Shown piece after piece: positions 34,071 to 45,649 of a stretch of DNA of 64,000 nucleotides (within the stretch, counting starts at the first letter, position 1; every line of letters begins with the position of its first letter). The notes beneath the pieces are model-generated. The model was not told the DNA's origin, searched no databases, and saw only the letters and a program-made list of their open reading frames with translations. This DNA comes from Nectonema munidae (taxonomy: Eukaryota > Nematomorpha > Nectonematoida > Nectonematidae), in assembly GCA_030549495.1 (NCBI GenBank), contig JAUIRK010001043.1, positions 723,501-787,500 on the forward strand. Reading direction: 5' to 3'. Both the position numbers and the translations under genes were made by a program.

Positions 34071-35039
34071 CACATTTTTCCAATAATTGGCAACTTTGTA
34101 TAAAATTTCTTACAAAAACCTTCATTCAAATTTTAAATAAAATTAATTTTTTATACTAAATCAACCATGTCGATTTCATATATGAACTCAATAATTTTCT
34201 CCAAGAATATTATTAAATTTTAAACAAAATATATTTTTTTATAATAAATCAACCATTACGATTTCACTTCTAGACCCATTTTCCTCAATTAGAATATGAA
34301 AATGTCTATCAATTGTGCTTTTTACGTCTAAAAATAGTTGCCAAAAATTTCCATTTCTATTTTAAAAAAATTTAATTTTATACCAAATCGACAATGCTGA
34401 TTAGATTTCTCGATTCAATTTTCGCAATTAGGATTTAAAAAGGTCTAAATTTATCAATCATATTTGGGGTTTACAACTGAAAATGTGTCACCAAAATTAT
34501 TTATCCACATTTAAAATAAATTATATTTTTTAATTTAACATACTTAAAAATGTTAATCAAATTAGCTGTTAGTGTTGAAAATTTTCTTCAAAAATTTTTT
34601 TGTTTTAAAATATCAAAATTGTTTTCTCTATTAAAGTATAAGAATTTGTGGAATTATCTATCAAGTTTGACATTTCAGAAAAAAATCAAATTCTCTCTAA
34701 AAATTTCTTTCAAGTTTAAAATAAATTTTCAATGCCTTATCGACCTTGCTTATTTCATATTAGTGGCAAAAATTAATTTATCTTCAAAATAATCATTTGT
34801 CAAGTTTTTTCTAAAATTTATTATTTTTTGTTTATTTAGTACAAATATATGAGTATGAGAAATGTAAAGATCTGAAGACACATTAATATAAAAACGCCTG
34901 ATCATAAGAAAAATGAAATTGTAATTAAAAAAATCTGAGAATCAGAATCATAGTTTAAATTTTGATTGATTGAAAATGAGAGATATTCATAAAAGGCTTT
35001 ATTCATAATTAAAGAACTTATAGATTTTTTCAAAAAAAT
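34071..35039. other. AT-rich DNA without recognised features
   Basis: The stretch consists of repetitive A/T-rich sequence (AATTTTAAA-type words) with no family motif. Confidence 0.5.
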
Positions 35040-35450
35040 TCAATAATTTGCTCTCAAAAATAAGATGGCTTCAGTGAGTTTCTCTTTCTTCAAAGCCCTT
35101 TGGTCTGTCCTAATTAACCTTAGCCCTGAAAACAGACGTTCACACTTGTTTTGGAGGAGATGCTTCTGCCAACAGAGGAGACTCTTTCACTATCTTAGGG
35201 TATTGCTTTATAGCTTCATGAACATTCAACTTTGACTTTCTATTTATTTGTTCTACTTGCTGAAATCCAGCATGGAAGTCTAGCTTGATACTTGCTAAGC
35301 CTTTATTTTTATTATTGATCTTGCTTTATGATCTTGTTGATCCTGTAACTTTTCAAAATGCTCTTCATCGCATGTTCCCTCTGAGTCTGTGGTTGAAATA
35401 GTGTGGAGATTTTCAGTAGATGCCTTTGAATTTAAGCACTTAAGGAGTCA
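35040..35450 (-). pseudogene. hAT transposase C-terminal fragment
   Basis: Near 35150-35050 minus-strand frames read RLFSGLRLIRTDQRAL and KLTEAILFLR, the dimerisation helix typical of hAT proteins (E.LFS.LK.I..D.R..L....L.EAI.FLR). Upstream pieces include CDEEHFEKLQDQ. Multiple stops are present. Confidence 0.65.
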
Positions 35451-35454
35451 GAGT

Positions 35455-35555
35455 TAGATAAAAAAATCCGACTTTGACTCCGACTCGTAGTACTCTTAGA
35501 AATCCGACTTCTTGCTGAAACTTCCGACTCTCCCCGACTCCGCGTCCCCAATCCT
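35455..35555. repeat. GACTCC-rich degenerate repeat, likely a hAT end
   Basis: Repeated CCGACTC/GACTCCG words run from about 35480 to 35545. Similar sequence occurs near 29955, 62065 and 62930. Next to the hAT coding fragment it is probably the terminal region of that element. Confidence 0.5.
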
Positions 35556-37579
35556 GGAATTTAAGGAATGAAAAAATAAGAATCAGAATCAAAGTTACAA
35601 TTAAAAAATTCAGAGAACCAGAATCATAATCTTAAATCGCCCAACCAATACTCAATACTTATATATTGATTTCACCAGATACTATATCAAATGATGATAA
35701 AAAAAAAAGCTAAGAACAACATAGAGGTTCTTTTCAATAGAAAAGCTCTGAAATCGTTTAAATTCTGAACTAAATAAATATATGAAAAAAGTTTTTTTTA
35801 ACACAAATTGCGTAAAATGAATTTTTGAGGAAGTAGATCTAATGAAAGATGAGTATAGAATGAAGTGCTTACTTATAGGAGAAATGAGTACAGACTATTA
35901 ATTAATTAATTAATTAAGTTGTTTGTGGCATTCGCACCCATCCTTTTGGATATCGTGGCCCGCCCGGAATGCTGAGTCCAAGTCTACCTGGACTTTCCAT
36001 CTCACTAAACGCCTACCGGCCCTTGTTACTGGATAACTTGTTATATATATTATTTTACAAGAATTTATGTTACAATATATAAATACATCTGAGTGAACGA
36101 TACAATCCTAACGCGAACGCTCCCCATTTGGGAAACAAACTTATTGACTAGTGATAGCTTGATTACTAACCACGTAGAATCGGGTTACTGGAGCATTACC
36201 TAACCGTAAAAATCTTTGAATTCTTCAGAGGAAGAAAACCAGGGTAAAAAACCGGCCAGACTAGAAGCTGATAACAAATATATAGAAAAATTTCATCAGA
36301 AATAAATATTTATAAATTTAAATTTTGTCTGGTTTTAGCAAACATGATCTCAGTTCGTCGTTAGTAGAGATTTGTTTCCATCACTATTGCTGATATGGAA
36401 AGAATCATTATATCTAGCGGATGCTCTTCCTGACGGCAACTATTTTGTTTTAGGGGCTGGAAACCCTTGGCCTTTTCTTACACAAAAGAAAAAAAAAATT
36501 AAGCTGAAAGCTTTAATCAGAATTCTCCTAAAATATTTTCAAAATTTCAAATAAAATATCTGTTTTTATATCAAATCGACTATTCTTATTTTATTTCTGT
36601 ACTACATTTTGGCTAATACGGTTAAAAATATCTCGAAGTATCAATTGAATTAGTGATGTATGCCTGAAAATCATGTAAAGAAGAAGAAGAATTTGAGTAT
36701 GAAATATTTATTTAAAAAAAACAAAACGTATTATAAAATCTTTTGAAGATTAGTATTAGAGAAGGAAGCAATCTGAAACCAAATGAAAAGAGAACGTATG
36801 ATAGAAAGAAATAATTTTATAGCTGCTTCAAAAAAGATTTTGACCGTGAAAAAGAAGTTTCTCTTTTACAAATGAAAAATCTTTAAATCTATAGCTTATC
36901 AGCTAAGATTACCACTATCATTTCACTTTGATGGAAATCAGAAAATGCTGAATAGATCAGTGCCAATATGTGAGGATTTAGTCACTATCAAGATAATTTT
37001 ATATTTAAATTGAATTTATCCATTTTCTTCCTTTTGCGTGAAAGAGGGAGTCTTTTAGATGAAATAGTGGACCACTTTTTGTAATTGAACAATGAACATC
37101 ACGAATGATTTGATCATAAAAAAATTTTGAACTGGGATTGTTTGACAAATATTCAGAATTAATATCTCTTCATATCACCAGAAATACACCATACTGATAA
37201 AAAAAGCCTAAGATCATCAAGAAGATTCTTTAATAGGAATGCTTTGAGAACGAAAAAAAATCTATCGAAAATAAATCCTTAAAAAAGTTTTTTCAAACAC
37301 ATTGAAGTAAATAAATTTCTAATGAAAAAAGAGCTACCAAGAAAGGATCATCACCGAATGAATAGCAAAATTACATATTGTAAAGCATAGAAGATATGAG
37401 GTAGAGAGTACGAGCCGATAACGAATTTGTAGCCAAAAAGATGGAGGTCCTATCGAGATACATAATTTACTGACAAATGAAATATTTTGAGTCAATTAAA
37501 CATCTAAAGGTGGTTTATTAAATAGATTAAAGAAATAATTATCAGAGAAATACAATTTATTTTGAAGTTTATATATTTG
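35556..37579. other. diverged repetitive AT-rich DNA
   Basis: Blocks near 35690-35870 and 37180-37350 share word order (ATACTGATAAAAAAAGC, AGATTCTTTAATAG..AAT, CTTTGAGAACG, AAAAAAGTTTTTT), suggesting old duplicated units. A GC-richer segment at 35925-36030 and another at 36410-36470 are unexplained. No gene was recognised. Confidence 0.35.
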
Positions 37580-38090
37580 ACATTGATTGATGAATATCAC
37601 CAATAAATTCTACATATACTTGAAGGTATATATGTATAAAAAATTTTAATTTTGACATCTTTATATGGATAGGAGGTTTTTTACTTGGATAAAATGTTTC
37701 TTTTTGACATGGGCTGTCAGATTTAAATCTTTTTTTGATAGATTTGACTGATTTTCAAAAATAAAAAAAAAAAGAAACTATCACCAGTAAATTCAGCTTA
37801 CTTGAAAATGGGTGTAAAAAACGTTATATATAATTATTAATATAAAATGTTTCTTTTTATGATAAGCTGTCAAATATAAATCAATTTTTTGACAGGTTTG
37901 ATTGATTGTATAAAAAATGAATATCACTACTGAATTCAGCATACTTGAAAGTGGGTATATATATGTGTATAAAAAGTTCTTTTTGGAGATGAACTGTTAA
38001 ATATAAATCAATTTTTTGACAGGTTTGATTGATTTTGATAAAAAAAAGGACATCACCACTGAATTCAGCATAGTTGAAACATATAAATCA
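37580..38090. repeat. tandem repeat, about four diverged units of 130-180 bp
   Basis: The phrase AATTC..C.TACTTGAAA recurs near 37608, 37787, 37932 and 38060. Between copies TTTTTTGACAGGTTTGATTGATT and CTGTCAAATATAAATCA also recur. Units differ in length and sequence. Confidence 0.7.
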
Positions 38091-38701
38091 CATTAAAAAT
38101 ATTTATAAAAACTTATTAATATTTGAGAAAAGAGTCCTTGAAGTTTACTATTACCAAAATAACGCGGTCCCAATTCACTGCGTTGATGAGAAGAAGAAGA
38201 TTTATTGGTAAATACACAGTTTAACAAAGATGGAGAAGAGCATAGAATAAAATGAATTTTGAGGATAGTATTCACAATTATAAGTAAAAGATAGACTGTT
38301 ACTATCATATTTCAAAAGGCTCATTGATATTTATTTGATTGATATAACGTTTTAATAAGTTTTAACTTGGCTTGTAAGTCTATGATTTCTCATCACTATC
38401 CAATTTTTATATAAATTTATTATGTTATTGGGTGGGAATAGTATTTAAAAAAAATTAAAAAAATATTTTCAAAAGATAAGTTCTTACTCCTCTATAATTA
38501 TTTGTTTTAATTTATAGAATTTATTTGAATTTGCAAACAGGTTTCAAAATTTTGACATTCTACAGAAAATTGTTAAAATAAAAAAAAGATTATTTAATAG
38601 ATTTTTTAAAAAATATCAAAAAATATATATTTGAATAAACTGTGATAATGTCTTGCGCAAAATAGGGTTTAGAACTAAAAAAAGATAATTCAGAAGTAAA
38701 A

Positions 38702-39080
38702 ATGGTATATATTCATATATTCACACAGGTAAACATTTTTTTCTTTGGGAAAGAAACTTCCTATAAATACACAATGATTACTCTAGTAAAAAGATTAAAT
38801 ATCAGAGCATTCGTTTTTTTCATAGAAACCAAAATATCAGCGTGGAAAAACTTCTCAAAACAAATTTCGGTTTTTGGTTTAGTTGATTCCCCCTTTTCTC
38901 CTGCAATCGGGCATATGGAAACTGTTAAAGATAGAAGTGCGGAAACATTACTTCCTCTAATAGAAAAAGTGGTTGCACTTGAATCAGTTATTTACAGGGA
39001 TGAATGGCGAGCATACGCGAATGTGCAAAGATTACGTTTTTTTTCACAAAACACTTCAAGAATTTAATGTCTTGAAGAAG
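38702..39080 (+). pseudogene. Merlin / ISXO2-like transposase fragment
   Basis: From about 38870 the frame reads FGLVDSPFSPAIGHMETV, KDRSAETLLPLIEKVV and ESVIYRDEWRAYANVQR. This is the ISXO2-like DDE core shared by bacterial IS1595-type elements and eukaryotic Merlin transposons, with the first Asp in GLVD and the second in YRDEW. The frame shifts in a T8 run near 39040, and the third acidic residue with its downstream region is missing. Residues before about 38860 are not recognisable. Confidence 0.85.
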
Positions 39081-39835
39081 ATCTTGGAATGACGCTTTTT
39101 TCAGTTTAGGTGATCGTATTGCTCAGCAATTCAATGTATATTTTTATTTTGCATGAACTGATACATTTTTTCGCCAAATTTTATTTTCTACTACTACTTC
39201 TTCTTCTTTGTCTACACCTTATGCCCAAGTTGAGGGTCGGTGACTAAGGGTATTTCTACTGAAATTTTAAATATAGAGAAGTAGTGGGGAGATTATTCTT
39301 CAGGAGAGAGATTGGATGTTGCTGTTCTTCCGTTGATAAGAAAAAATGTACTCGGGTGGTTCTTTTTCAGGAGATTCAAAAAAAAGTAATAAAAATAAAA
39401 AAAAAAGATATTATATGGAGATAGCTCAATTTTCATACATTTTGTATATGGAAGATTCACGATTTAACAATCAAATATAATTTAAAAAATTTTATTTATG
39501 AAGAAAAAATTTTGATTCCTTTATATTTTTATAAAAAAAAATTATAATGAGAAGGAATATAAATTAAAAAAAAATTATTTTTTTGTTGAAAATTAAGAAA
39601 TTTTTCTTGAGTTCGAAAGAATTTACAAATAAAGATAAGATAAAATATATTCATATCTCCCCTCCTAAACAAGTAAAAAGTATTTTATTCGCTAAAATAT
39701 GTGCCAAATTTTTTCGCATAAATAATAATTCAAGAGATAAGAAGAAAATCTGTACACGTCAATCACATTTCGATCTCTCTTTATTAAAGGCAAAGGTAAT
39801 CTAGATTATTTTCATCAAGGAAGCACATTGCGCGC
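39081..39835. other. AT-rich DNA without recognised features
   Basis: Nothing with a defined structure was seen. Confidence 0.5.
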
Positions 39836-39839
39836 CTTG

Positions 39840-40050
39840 AATCGAACTATGAGGAAAGTGGGATTGATGCGGGTTCGAACCCAAGACCCTGAGTTATCGA
39901 AACCCAGTTTATAACGAACCTTACCCGCGCACAAAGTAAGGCTGCCTTCTTAGCTGATATAATTGTTGTGTTTGTTGTTAAGCCCTCAACACCCCACAAA
40001 GCACTGCAAGTAAGGCTAATCCTCTCTTGAGAAGTACTTAGCGCCAAAAT
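39840..40050 (-). repeat. tRNA-derived SINE-like sequence
   Basis: On the minus strand a GC-richer unit runs from GGCGCTAAGTACTTC to a tRNA-like 3' part with the B box GGGTTCGAACCC (39882-39871). The remainder does not fold into a clear cloverleaf. A 66-codon frame across it is probably chance. Confidence 0.5.
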
Positions 40051-40059
40051 CGTATAAAC

Positions 40060-41930
40060 TTAATAGCATTACCTCATTCCTACATCGTAAACAACTTGTT
40101 CAAGTTTCCTTAGGCCCTTCTTATCAGATTTGCTTGTGAGATTATTTTCCTGGCGTCCTTTATTCTTCTGGGCTTTATTTAGGGTGAGTTGAAGTCTCGT
40201 TTCATCGGTATTTATGTGCTTATATTTCATCTTGTTACGCGTACCAAAGCACACGCTTCAATGATACTTGAGATAACTAAAGATGTCATCATTATCTATT
40301 AATATAATTTAAAGAAAAAAAGTATGCCTATTTGCAGAAATAATTGACCTTTCAAAAAATACTTCTAGGTAAAGTGCTGAAGGATCATTTATTTGAATTA
40401 CCAAGTATCAAATAAATTGATCTTTAAATGGGACAAATTTTCGACTCTACGACGCGTAATCAAGTTAAATAAGTTAAGTTTTTAATTTAGTATTTTAACT
40501 TGATAAAGACTCGTGGAGTTGGAAATTCGTCCTATACTTAAAAATTTTTTGTTAGAAACTGTACTTTTTTTGTTTTTTTAAAATATACTCTCATTTTCAC
40601 AAAAACAAATTCACTTTTGTGTTCAATTCAAAAAATTTAATAGATCCCATCTCTAAAAAAATGTATATATCTGTAATGTTAACTTTATTTAAAGTGAAAT
40701 TTAATTGATTTTCAAGTTTTTTTTCAAAATTGATTTTCAAGTTTTTTTAATTTATATCTTTTTGATTTTATAAAAATATAATTTTTTTTAATTGCATCAG
40801 ACTTATTTCTCGAGACCAAATTGACTAGACCAATTCTATTGTTTCACAAAGTTTGCTAAGGTTTAAAAAAAAACCCACTGCAATTTGCAAATTATTCATT
40901 AATTTTGAAAACAGTCAACAAAAGAATGCAAAAAGTATAATAATTACAGGAAACAATTATCATAATTTCGCAATTATTTCACTAAACTGTTAAAACCTGT
41001 GGATGAATCCCAACAAGTATTTCTTTCAAAAAATGTTAACTTAAAGTCAAAAATTTCACTTGAACTTGTGATGCTATAAATGAAAATAGTGTAATTACTG
41101 TAATAATGTATCTGTACGACTCAAGTTATAAAAAAACATTCATTGGATATATATCTAATGCTTTTATTTAATTGTAGACAAATTTAACACAAATTATTTT
41201 TCTAATTTTAGATCAAGAATAATAATTGAAATTAAATTAAAAATCAAGAAATACTTGAAAAAATTGTGAAACAGAAAAAAAAATTGGAATAAAATTTTTT
41301 AAAAGAAATTCTTATATTCATAAAAGATTTTAATGTTTTTTTTTCAAAATTTTGGTCTAATAGCCATAAAAATAGTGAAAAATAGAGGTAAGCATTTCTT
41401 TACCATTATCAAAATTTTATCAACACCAGGTAAACTTTTTGCGTTTTAAGCATTATTATTATTTCCTGAAAAAGAATTTTCTTCCGCTCCTTATCAATAG
41501 ATCATTTTCTTATATTTAATGAAATATTTCTTACATTGATTCACAATACAGAAGCTGAAATCCACTTAAGGTCTGCGGCATTCAAAGATACGGCAGTATG
41601 ATTGGTTTAAAAAATTGTTAAATTATAAAAAAAAGAAGTTAAAATATATGATATTTTTTGAAAAGTTTAACATGTAGATGAATTTTACTTGTGTCTTGCA
41701 AACTATCTTATAAAAATATACCCAAAAACTTATAATGTTCTTCAAAATCAATTTGTTTTAATCAAACTTTAAGTAATATTGCAGATATTTTTTATAAAAA
41801 AATTATTTTCCATGCCACCGAAAATGGGGAAAGGAATCCATTTTTTTGGATTTCGAATCTTAAAAAATTTTTTCTCTCTCTCATTGTGAAAAAGCTTAAG
41901 TTGAAAAAATGGTAAATATCTAAATGAATT
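40060..41930. other. AT-rich intergenic DNA
   Basis: A GC-richer piece at 40070-40255 (minus frame of 61 codons, Lys/Thr-rich) resembles no family I know. The rest shows no structure. Confidence 0.4.
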
Positions 41931-42275
41931 CTAAAATTTGTAAAATAGATTTAAATATATATTTAAACCAATGCAAAAAGTATTCATAATCGTAATTTGC
42001 CTTTTTTTGGCCAAAATTTCGTTATAGACAAAGTGCATGGATACTCTGTTACACAAACTCTTTGCTATATGAACCAGAAAATATAAAACCACTTGCGAAG
42101 ATATGAGACAGCCGCCAGCCACGCAACTTTGCAAAGAATGGATAGAAGTGTCAATCAAGCTTGTAGCGAATAGGAGTGAAGCAGTGAAAGGGAAAGTTTC
42201 TACGTTGACGTAATCTTTCACAATCATTTGCGGTAATTGTTCACTCACCCACTCTGAATAAAAAGTCTTGCGCAA
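41931..42275 (-). CDS. unidentified reading frame or exon, head to head with the BH3 gene
   Basis: About 114 codons are open, starting at a TTG right after AGTTAG, which could be a splice acceptor rather than a start. The first 80 residues (SEWVSEQLPQMIVKDYV, PFTASLLFATSLIDTSI, LQSCVAGGCLISSQVVLYFL) look like alpha-helical protein, and this part is richer in GC than its surroundings. The last 25 codons are AT-rich and probably intronic. I do not recognise the family. It lies 92 bases from the start of the BH3 frame, so the two could share a promoter if both are genes. A chance frame is not excluded. Confidence 0.35.
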   Translation of the reverse strand: MRKTFYSEWVSEQLPQMIVKDYVNVETFPFTASLLFATSLIDTSIHSLQSCVAGGCLISSQVVLYFLVHIAKSLCNRVSMHFVYNEILAKKRQITIMNTFCIGLNIYLNLFYKF

Positions 42276-42367
42276 CTAACTGCAGTACGCCTTCAATTCA
42301 TTATCCCGAAACGTTTGCACGGGAATGTGGATTAAAAAAGACGCACTTATCACGTCTACCTTCCTCA

Positions 42368-42661
42368 ATGCCGCATTTAATAAGTGTAGCTAATCCAGGC
42401 GATAACAGCATCAAAGACTACGGGGGTCCTCTTGACGTTTCCAAGAAGATTGGAGCCAGTTTGAGGGTTATGGCTGATGAGATCGATGCAGAGAGAAATC
42501 AAAGTCCCAAAAATTCGCATACCCCCAACACACTTCCCACTCACTGGAGCTTATGGAGAAAACAAAGAACACAGCGTGCTGCATTCCTACTTTGCCTTTC
42601 TCTCCTCGTAAATGTAATGTTGCTTACAATTATTTTTAAACTAAAATTTCATATATGCTGA
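42368..42661 (+). CDS. candidate BH3-only pro-apoptotic protein with tail anchor
   Basis: The 97-residue frame has a BH3 motif at 26-44: KKIGASLRVMADEIDAERN. The four hydrophobic anchors (I28, L32, M35, I39), the small residue A36 and the invariant D37 are present; human PUMA has IGAQLRRMADDL at the same place, 8 of 12 identical. Residues 71-90 (AAFLLCLSLLVNVMLLTIIF) form one hydrophobic segment flanked by R64, K65, R67, R70 and K91, K93, as in tail-anchored mitochondrial outer-membrane proteins. BH3-only proteins bind the groove of anti-apoptotic Bcl-2 proteins. The start is the first ATG; AATAAA follows 145 bases after the stop. It could instead be a single exon of a longer gene. The BH3 is short, so family assignment rests on motif plus anchor. 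Confidence 0.62.
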   Translation: MPHLISVANPGDNSIKDYGGPLDVSKKIGASLRVMADEIDAERNQSPKNSHTPNTLPTHWSLWRKQRTQRAAFLLCLSLLVNVMLLTIIFKLKFHIC

Positions 42662-42806
42662 ATATATTTCATCTATATTTCTATATATATGTGTGTGTGT
42701 CTAGCAATTAAAATGTTTCAATAACAAAGCTTATCCAAAAGCTTTCAATGTCTATTTTGTGCTAATATATTAAAATTTTTATAATATTTAATTTATGAAG
42801 TTATGT

Positions 42807-42812
42807 AATAAA
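42807..42812 (+). promoter_or_regulatory. candidate polyadenylation signal of the BH3 gene
   Basis: AATAAA lies 145 bases beyond the stop codon in AT-rich sequence, where chance matches are common. Confidence 0.35.
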
Positions 42813-44700
42813 TTTCTTTATAATTCAATTATATGCCGTTTTTAAGCTTTTTTTTTTTTAAAATCGTACTACAAGGAAAGATGATAATCGTGGCAGCATC
42901 GGAGAACAAGCTACCAACAAAGGATCTATTTAGCCTTTCGCTTCCTCCGATATGCTACGCGATAACCGGGATCTTGTAGGGCACAAATGTGAAGATTTTT
43001 GGTTTGGGAGTTCCAATTTTAAATCAACGTGTATATAAAATATTTTTTGTCAAAATTTTCTTTGATCAGATTGGAAGCTTAGCAGGGAAAAATATAATTT
43101 TTTTATGAACACATACAAAACTTTTTTTTTTAAATATAATCAGATAAAGATATATTTATTTATTGGAAGCCACAAATTTGGAGATAGGAGGAACTGACCC
43201 CATACCCTCTTAATAAAATATGTTCACGAACAACTGCCTGAATATCAAACCCTCTCATCTGATAATTGCCAACATTTATATCCGTTTCTAATTATTATTA
43301 TTGTGCAAAAAGTCGGCCATTTTAAACTCTTTTCATTAAATTGCGTTAAAAATATATTTTTTAAATGTTATAATTGAAGTATATCAGTCGGAACTTTATT
43401 TGAAACAGAGTTAAAAATAAAATAAGATTGTAACTATTTAAATTAATAGATTCTTATTTTTTACCTATCTTTATCTTTATCTTTGGGTAAAGTTAAATAT
43501 TTCCATTTTTTCAAATTATTTTTAAGCACGTGTTTTCCAAATCTCCCAAATTAGTTAGCATATATCATATTTCCAAAATAGGCACGTTAATCAGTGGATT
43601 TTTAATTTTTTAATAGGCACGTTAATCAGTGGAAATTTGAGTCTTAAGCTCTCTTTCTTAGTAACATTAAACTGAAAAACATTAAAAGAAATGTTTTTTG
43701 CTGCATGAAATGTGTTTAGCATATATGACCGACAAAGAGGAACTAAGCTATACCCGGATATTAAGGGCTCCTTTTAAATAGGAGCGGTCATAATTTAGCT
43801 CTCTGAAAGAATACTTATTCCATGGGTAAAAACATATTAGGAATATTTTTTCTTTAAAATCCTAGTTAGAATGAAGTTAATGTGTTTGTTAGTTTAATCG
43901 CCAAATAATTGGGTCCATTAAATTTATTTTTTATCTTTGTTTCAAAACCCTTTCAATAATAGAAGTCACAGTTCTCTATAGCAATAAGGATTCCTCTTCA
44001 AATGGGATATGTGATAAGAATATAACGTTAACAAAGAGTTGCCTATTATGTAATAGGTAAATAAAATGAACAGTAGAATTTATTCAAAGTATTTTTGAAG
44101 TGTGGAATCTTCGCAAAAATACTTTTAAATATACATAGATTGAATAAATATTTACAATGTCAAAGAACAAAAGACAAAACGTGTTGAAAACTTTTTAAAA
44201 TGCAATAATATATAAATTAGAAAACACTTGCACACATTTTTTGCACCAAAGTTTTTCTCATGGTCAAAAATGAAATTCCAATGGAAAAAAACATTTTTAT
44301 TTGATAAATAAATTTATGAATTATGCTGCTTTTCAAATTCCCGATTTAAAAATGCAATCATTTTAACTTGATTTGTAAAGCAGATAGTTTTCATGTTAGT
44401 TTTTATTTCAAATGGATTTGACGAAAGTTAAATTTTTTTGCATAAAAATATCTTTTTTCAACTTCAAAATTGTTAAGTTATTATTTAGAATCAATTTTTT
44501 TTAAATATAAAAAAGTCACTGTAAACACATTTTGCTCGAAGTATTTTTCTTCTGTTTTTTGCAATTTTTAGGTCAATAAAGTCAAAAAATTTTAAGTCAA
44601 TTAAAATTCAAAAATTTATTTTATCTAAAACTAATTTTAGAAAACTAATAAATTAAAGTATTTTAATGATTAATGATTATTTATTTCTTGTTTTTTAAAT
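42813..44700. other. AT-rich DNA between the two BH3 copies
   Basis: A GC-richer piece at 42875-42990 is unexplained. The 22-bp word AATAGGCACGTTAATCAGTGGA occurs at 43577-43598 and again at 43612-43633. No minus-strand exon encoding a membrane anchor was found for the BH3 exon at 44712. Confidence 0.4.
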
Positions 44701-44711
44701 TTCTTTCTCAC

Positions 44712-44804
44712 TGGAGCTGTGTTGGTGGTATGCAAATTTCTGCGGCTTTGATTTCTCTCTGCATCGATCTCATCAGCCATAACCCTCAAACTGGCTCCAA
44801 TCTT
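44712..44804 (-). CDS. inverted second copy of the BH3 segment, with splice-like borders
   Basis: Sixty-seven bases (44746-44812) are identical to 42438-42504 in the opposite orientation and encode KKIGASLRVMADEIDAERNQ. Beyond them the copies are about 82% identical over 28 bases and then diverge. On the minus strand the segment between a possible acceptor (TTTTTTCCAAG) and a donor (CCA followed by GTGAGA) is exactly 31 codons, phase 0 at both ends. This fits an internal exon of a related gene, perhaps the multi-exon parent of the copy at 42368, or a captured duplicate. Its other exons were not found. Confidence 0.5.
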
Positions 44805-44814
44805 CTTGGAAAAA

Positions 44815-45649
44815 ATAGTAATATTGTATCATTCAAAGCACGCTTTTATTTCCTTATATTAAATGTCTATTAATGATTACATTTTCATTATAAATTTTAT
44901 TTTTAACTAATTTCATTGACATCAAAACTTGATATAGTTAAGAATTTGAAATTCTCTAAAGTTCTAGAATCTAGATAGACTACAAAGTTTGGGGACCGCT
45001 CTTTTTTATAAACAAATAGATAGGGATTTTTTTTACTGACTAAAAATCTACCACTGACATATAACACACAGAAGATCCAATAAAGATTGAATCACATTCA
45101 ACATTCCGCATTGAGAAAATTTGAGATTTTCTGACGTGTTGATGTTTTTATCATTCAACATTTTCTCGTAGAGGAATTTTTGTTCATGTGCAATTTTTTG
45201 TCTTTCATTCATTATTTTTCTAGTTTCGTTGATTAAAATATTTACTACGCTGAGCGCGATTAAAATCTTTTTGCACTCTCTCTCTCTCTCTCTGTTGAAG
45301 GTCAGGAAAGAGTTTCAGAAATCATGTAGCACCTTCTCCAATTTCCAATCAATTTTCAACCTGGAAGCAAATTATGAAAGGAGAGAAGTTCCTTGTTCTG
45401 ATTGCAAATGAAAGCAAAATTAATGTCAATTTGTGAGTTTATAGAGCGGGCGAAAAGGGGATTTTAAAAATGAGTTACGAAATTATATTTACAAAGTGAT
45501 ACAATTTCCAGGAAGATTTCTGTCATGACAAAATTTTTTTAACTAACTACACTCCTTCCTATCGAATATCGGATCACAAGAATAACAGACACTCTAAATG
45601 TATCATATGAAGAATGTTCAGCGCCTTTTAATCATTTATTAAAAAAAAA

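Noticed and set aside
37580-38090. CRISPR-like array
   Set aside because: Units are diverged, unequal in length and lie in a eukaryotic repeat context.
38093-38308. 71-codon minus-strand frame next to the tandem repeat
   Set aside because: No motif was recognised and composition is typical of chance frames in AT-rich DNA.
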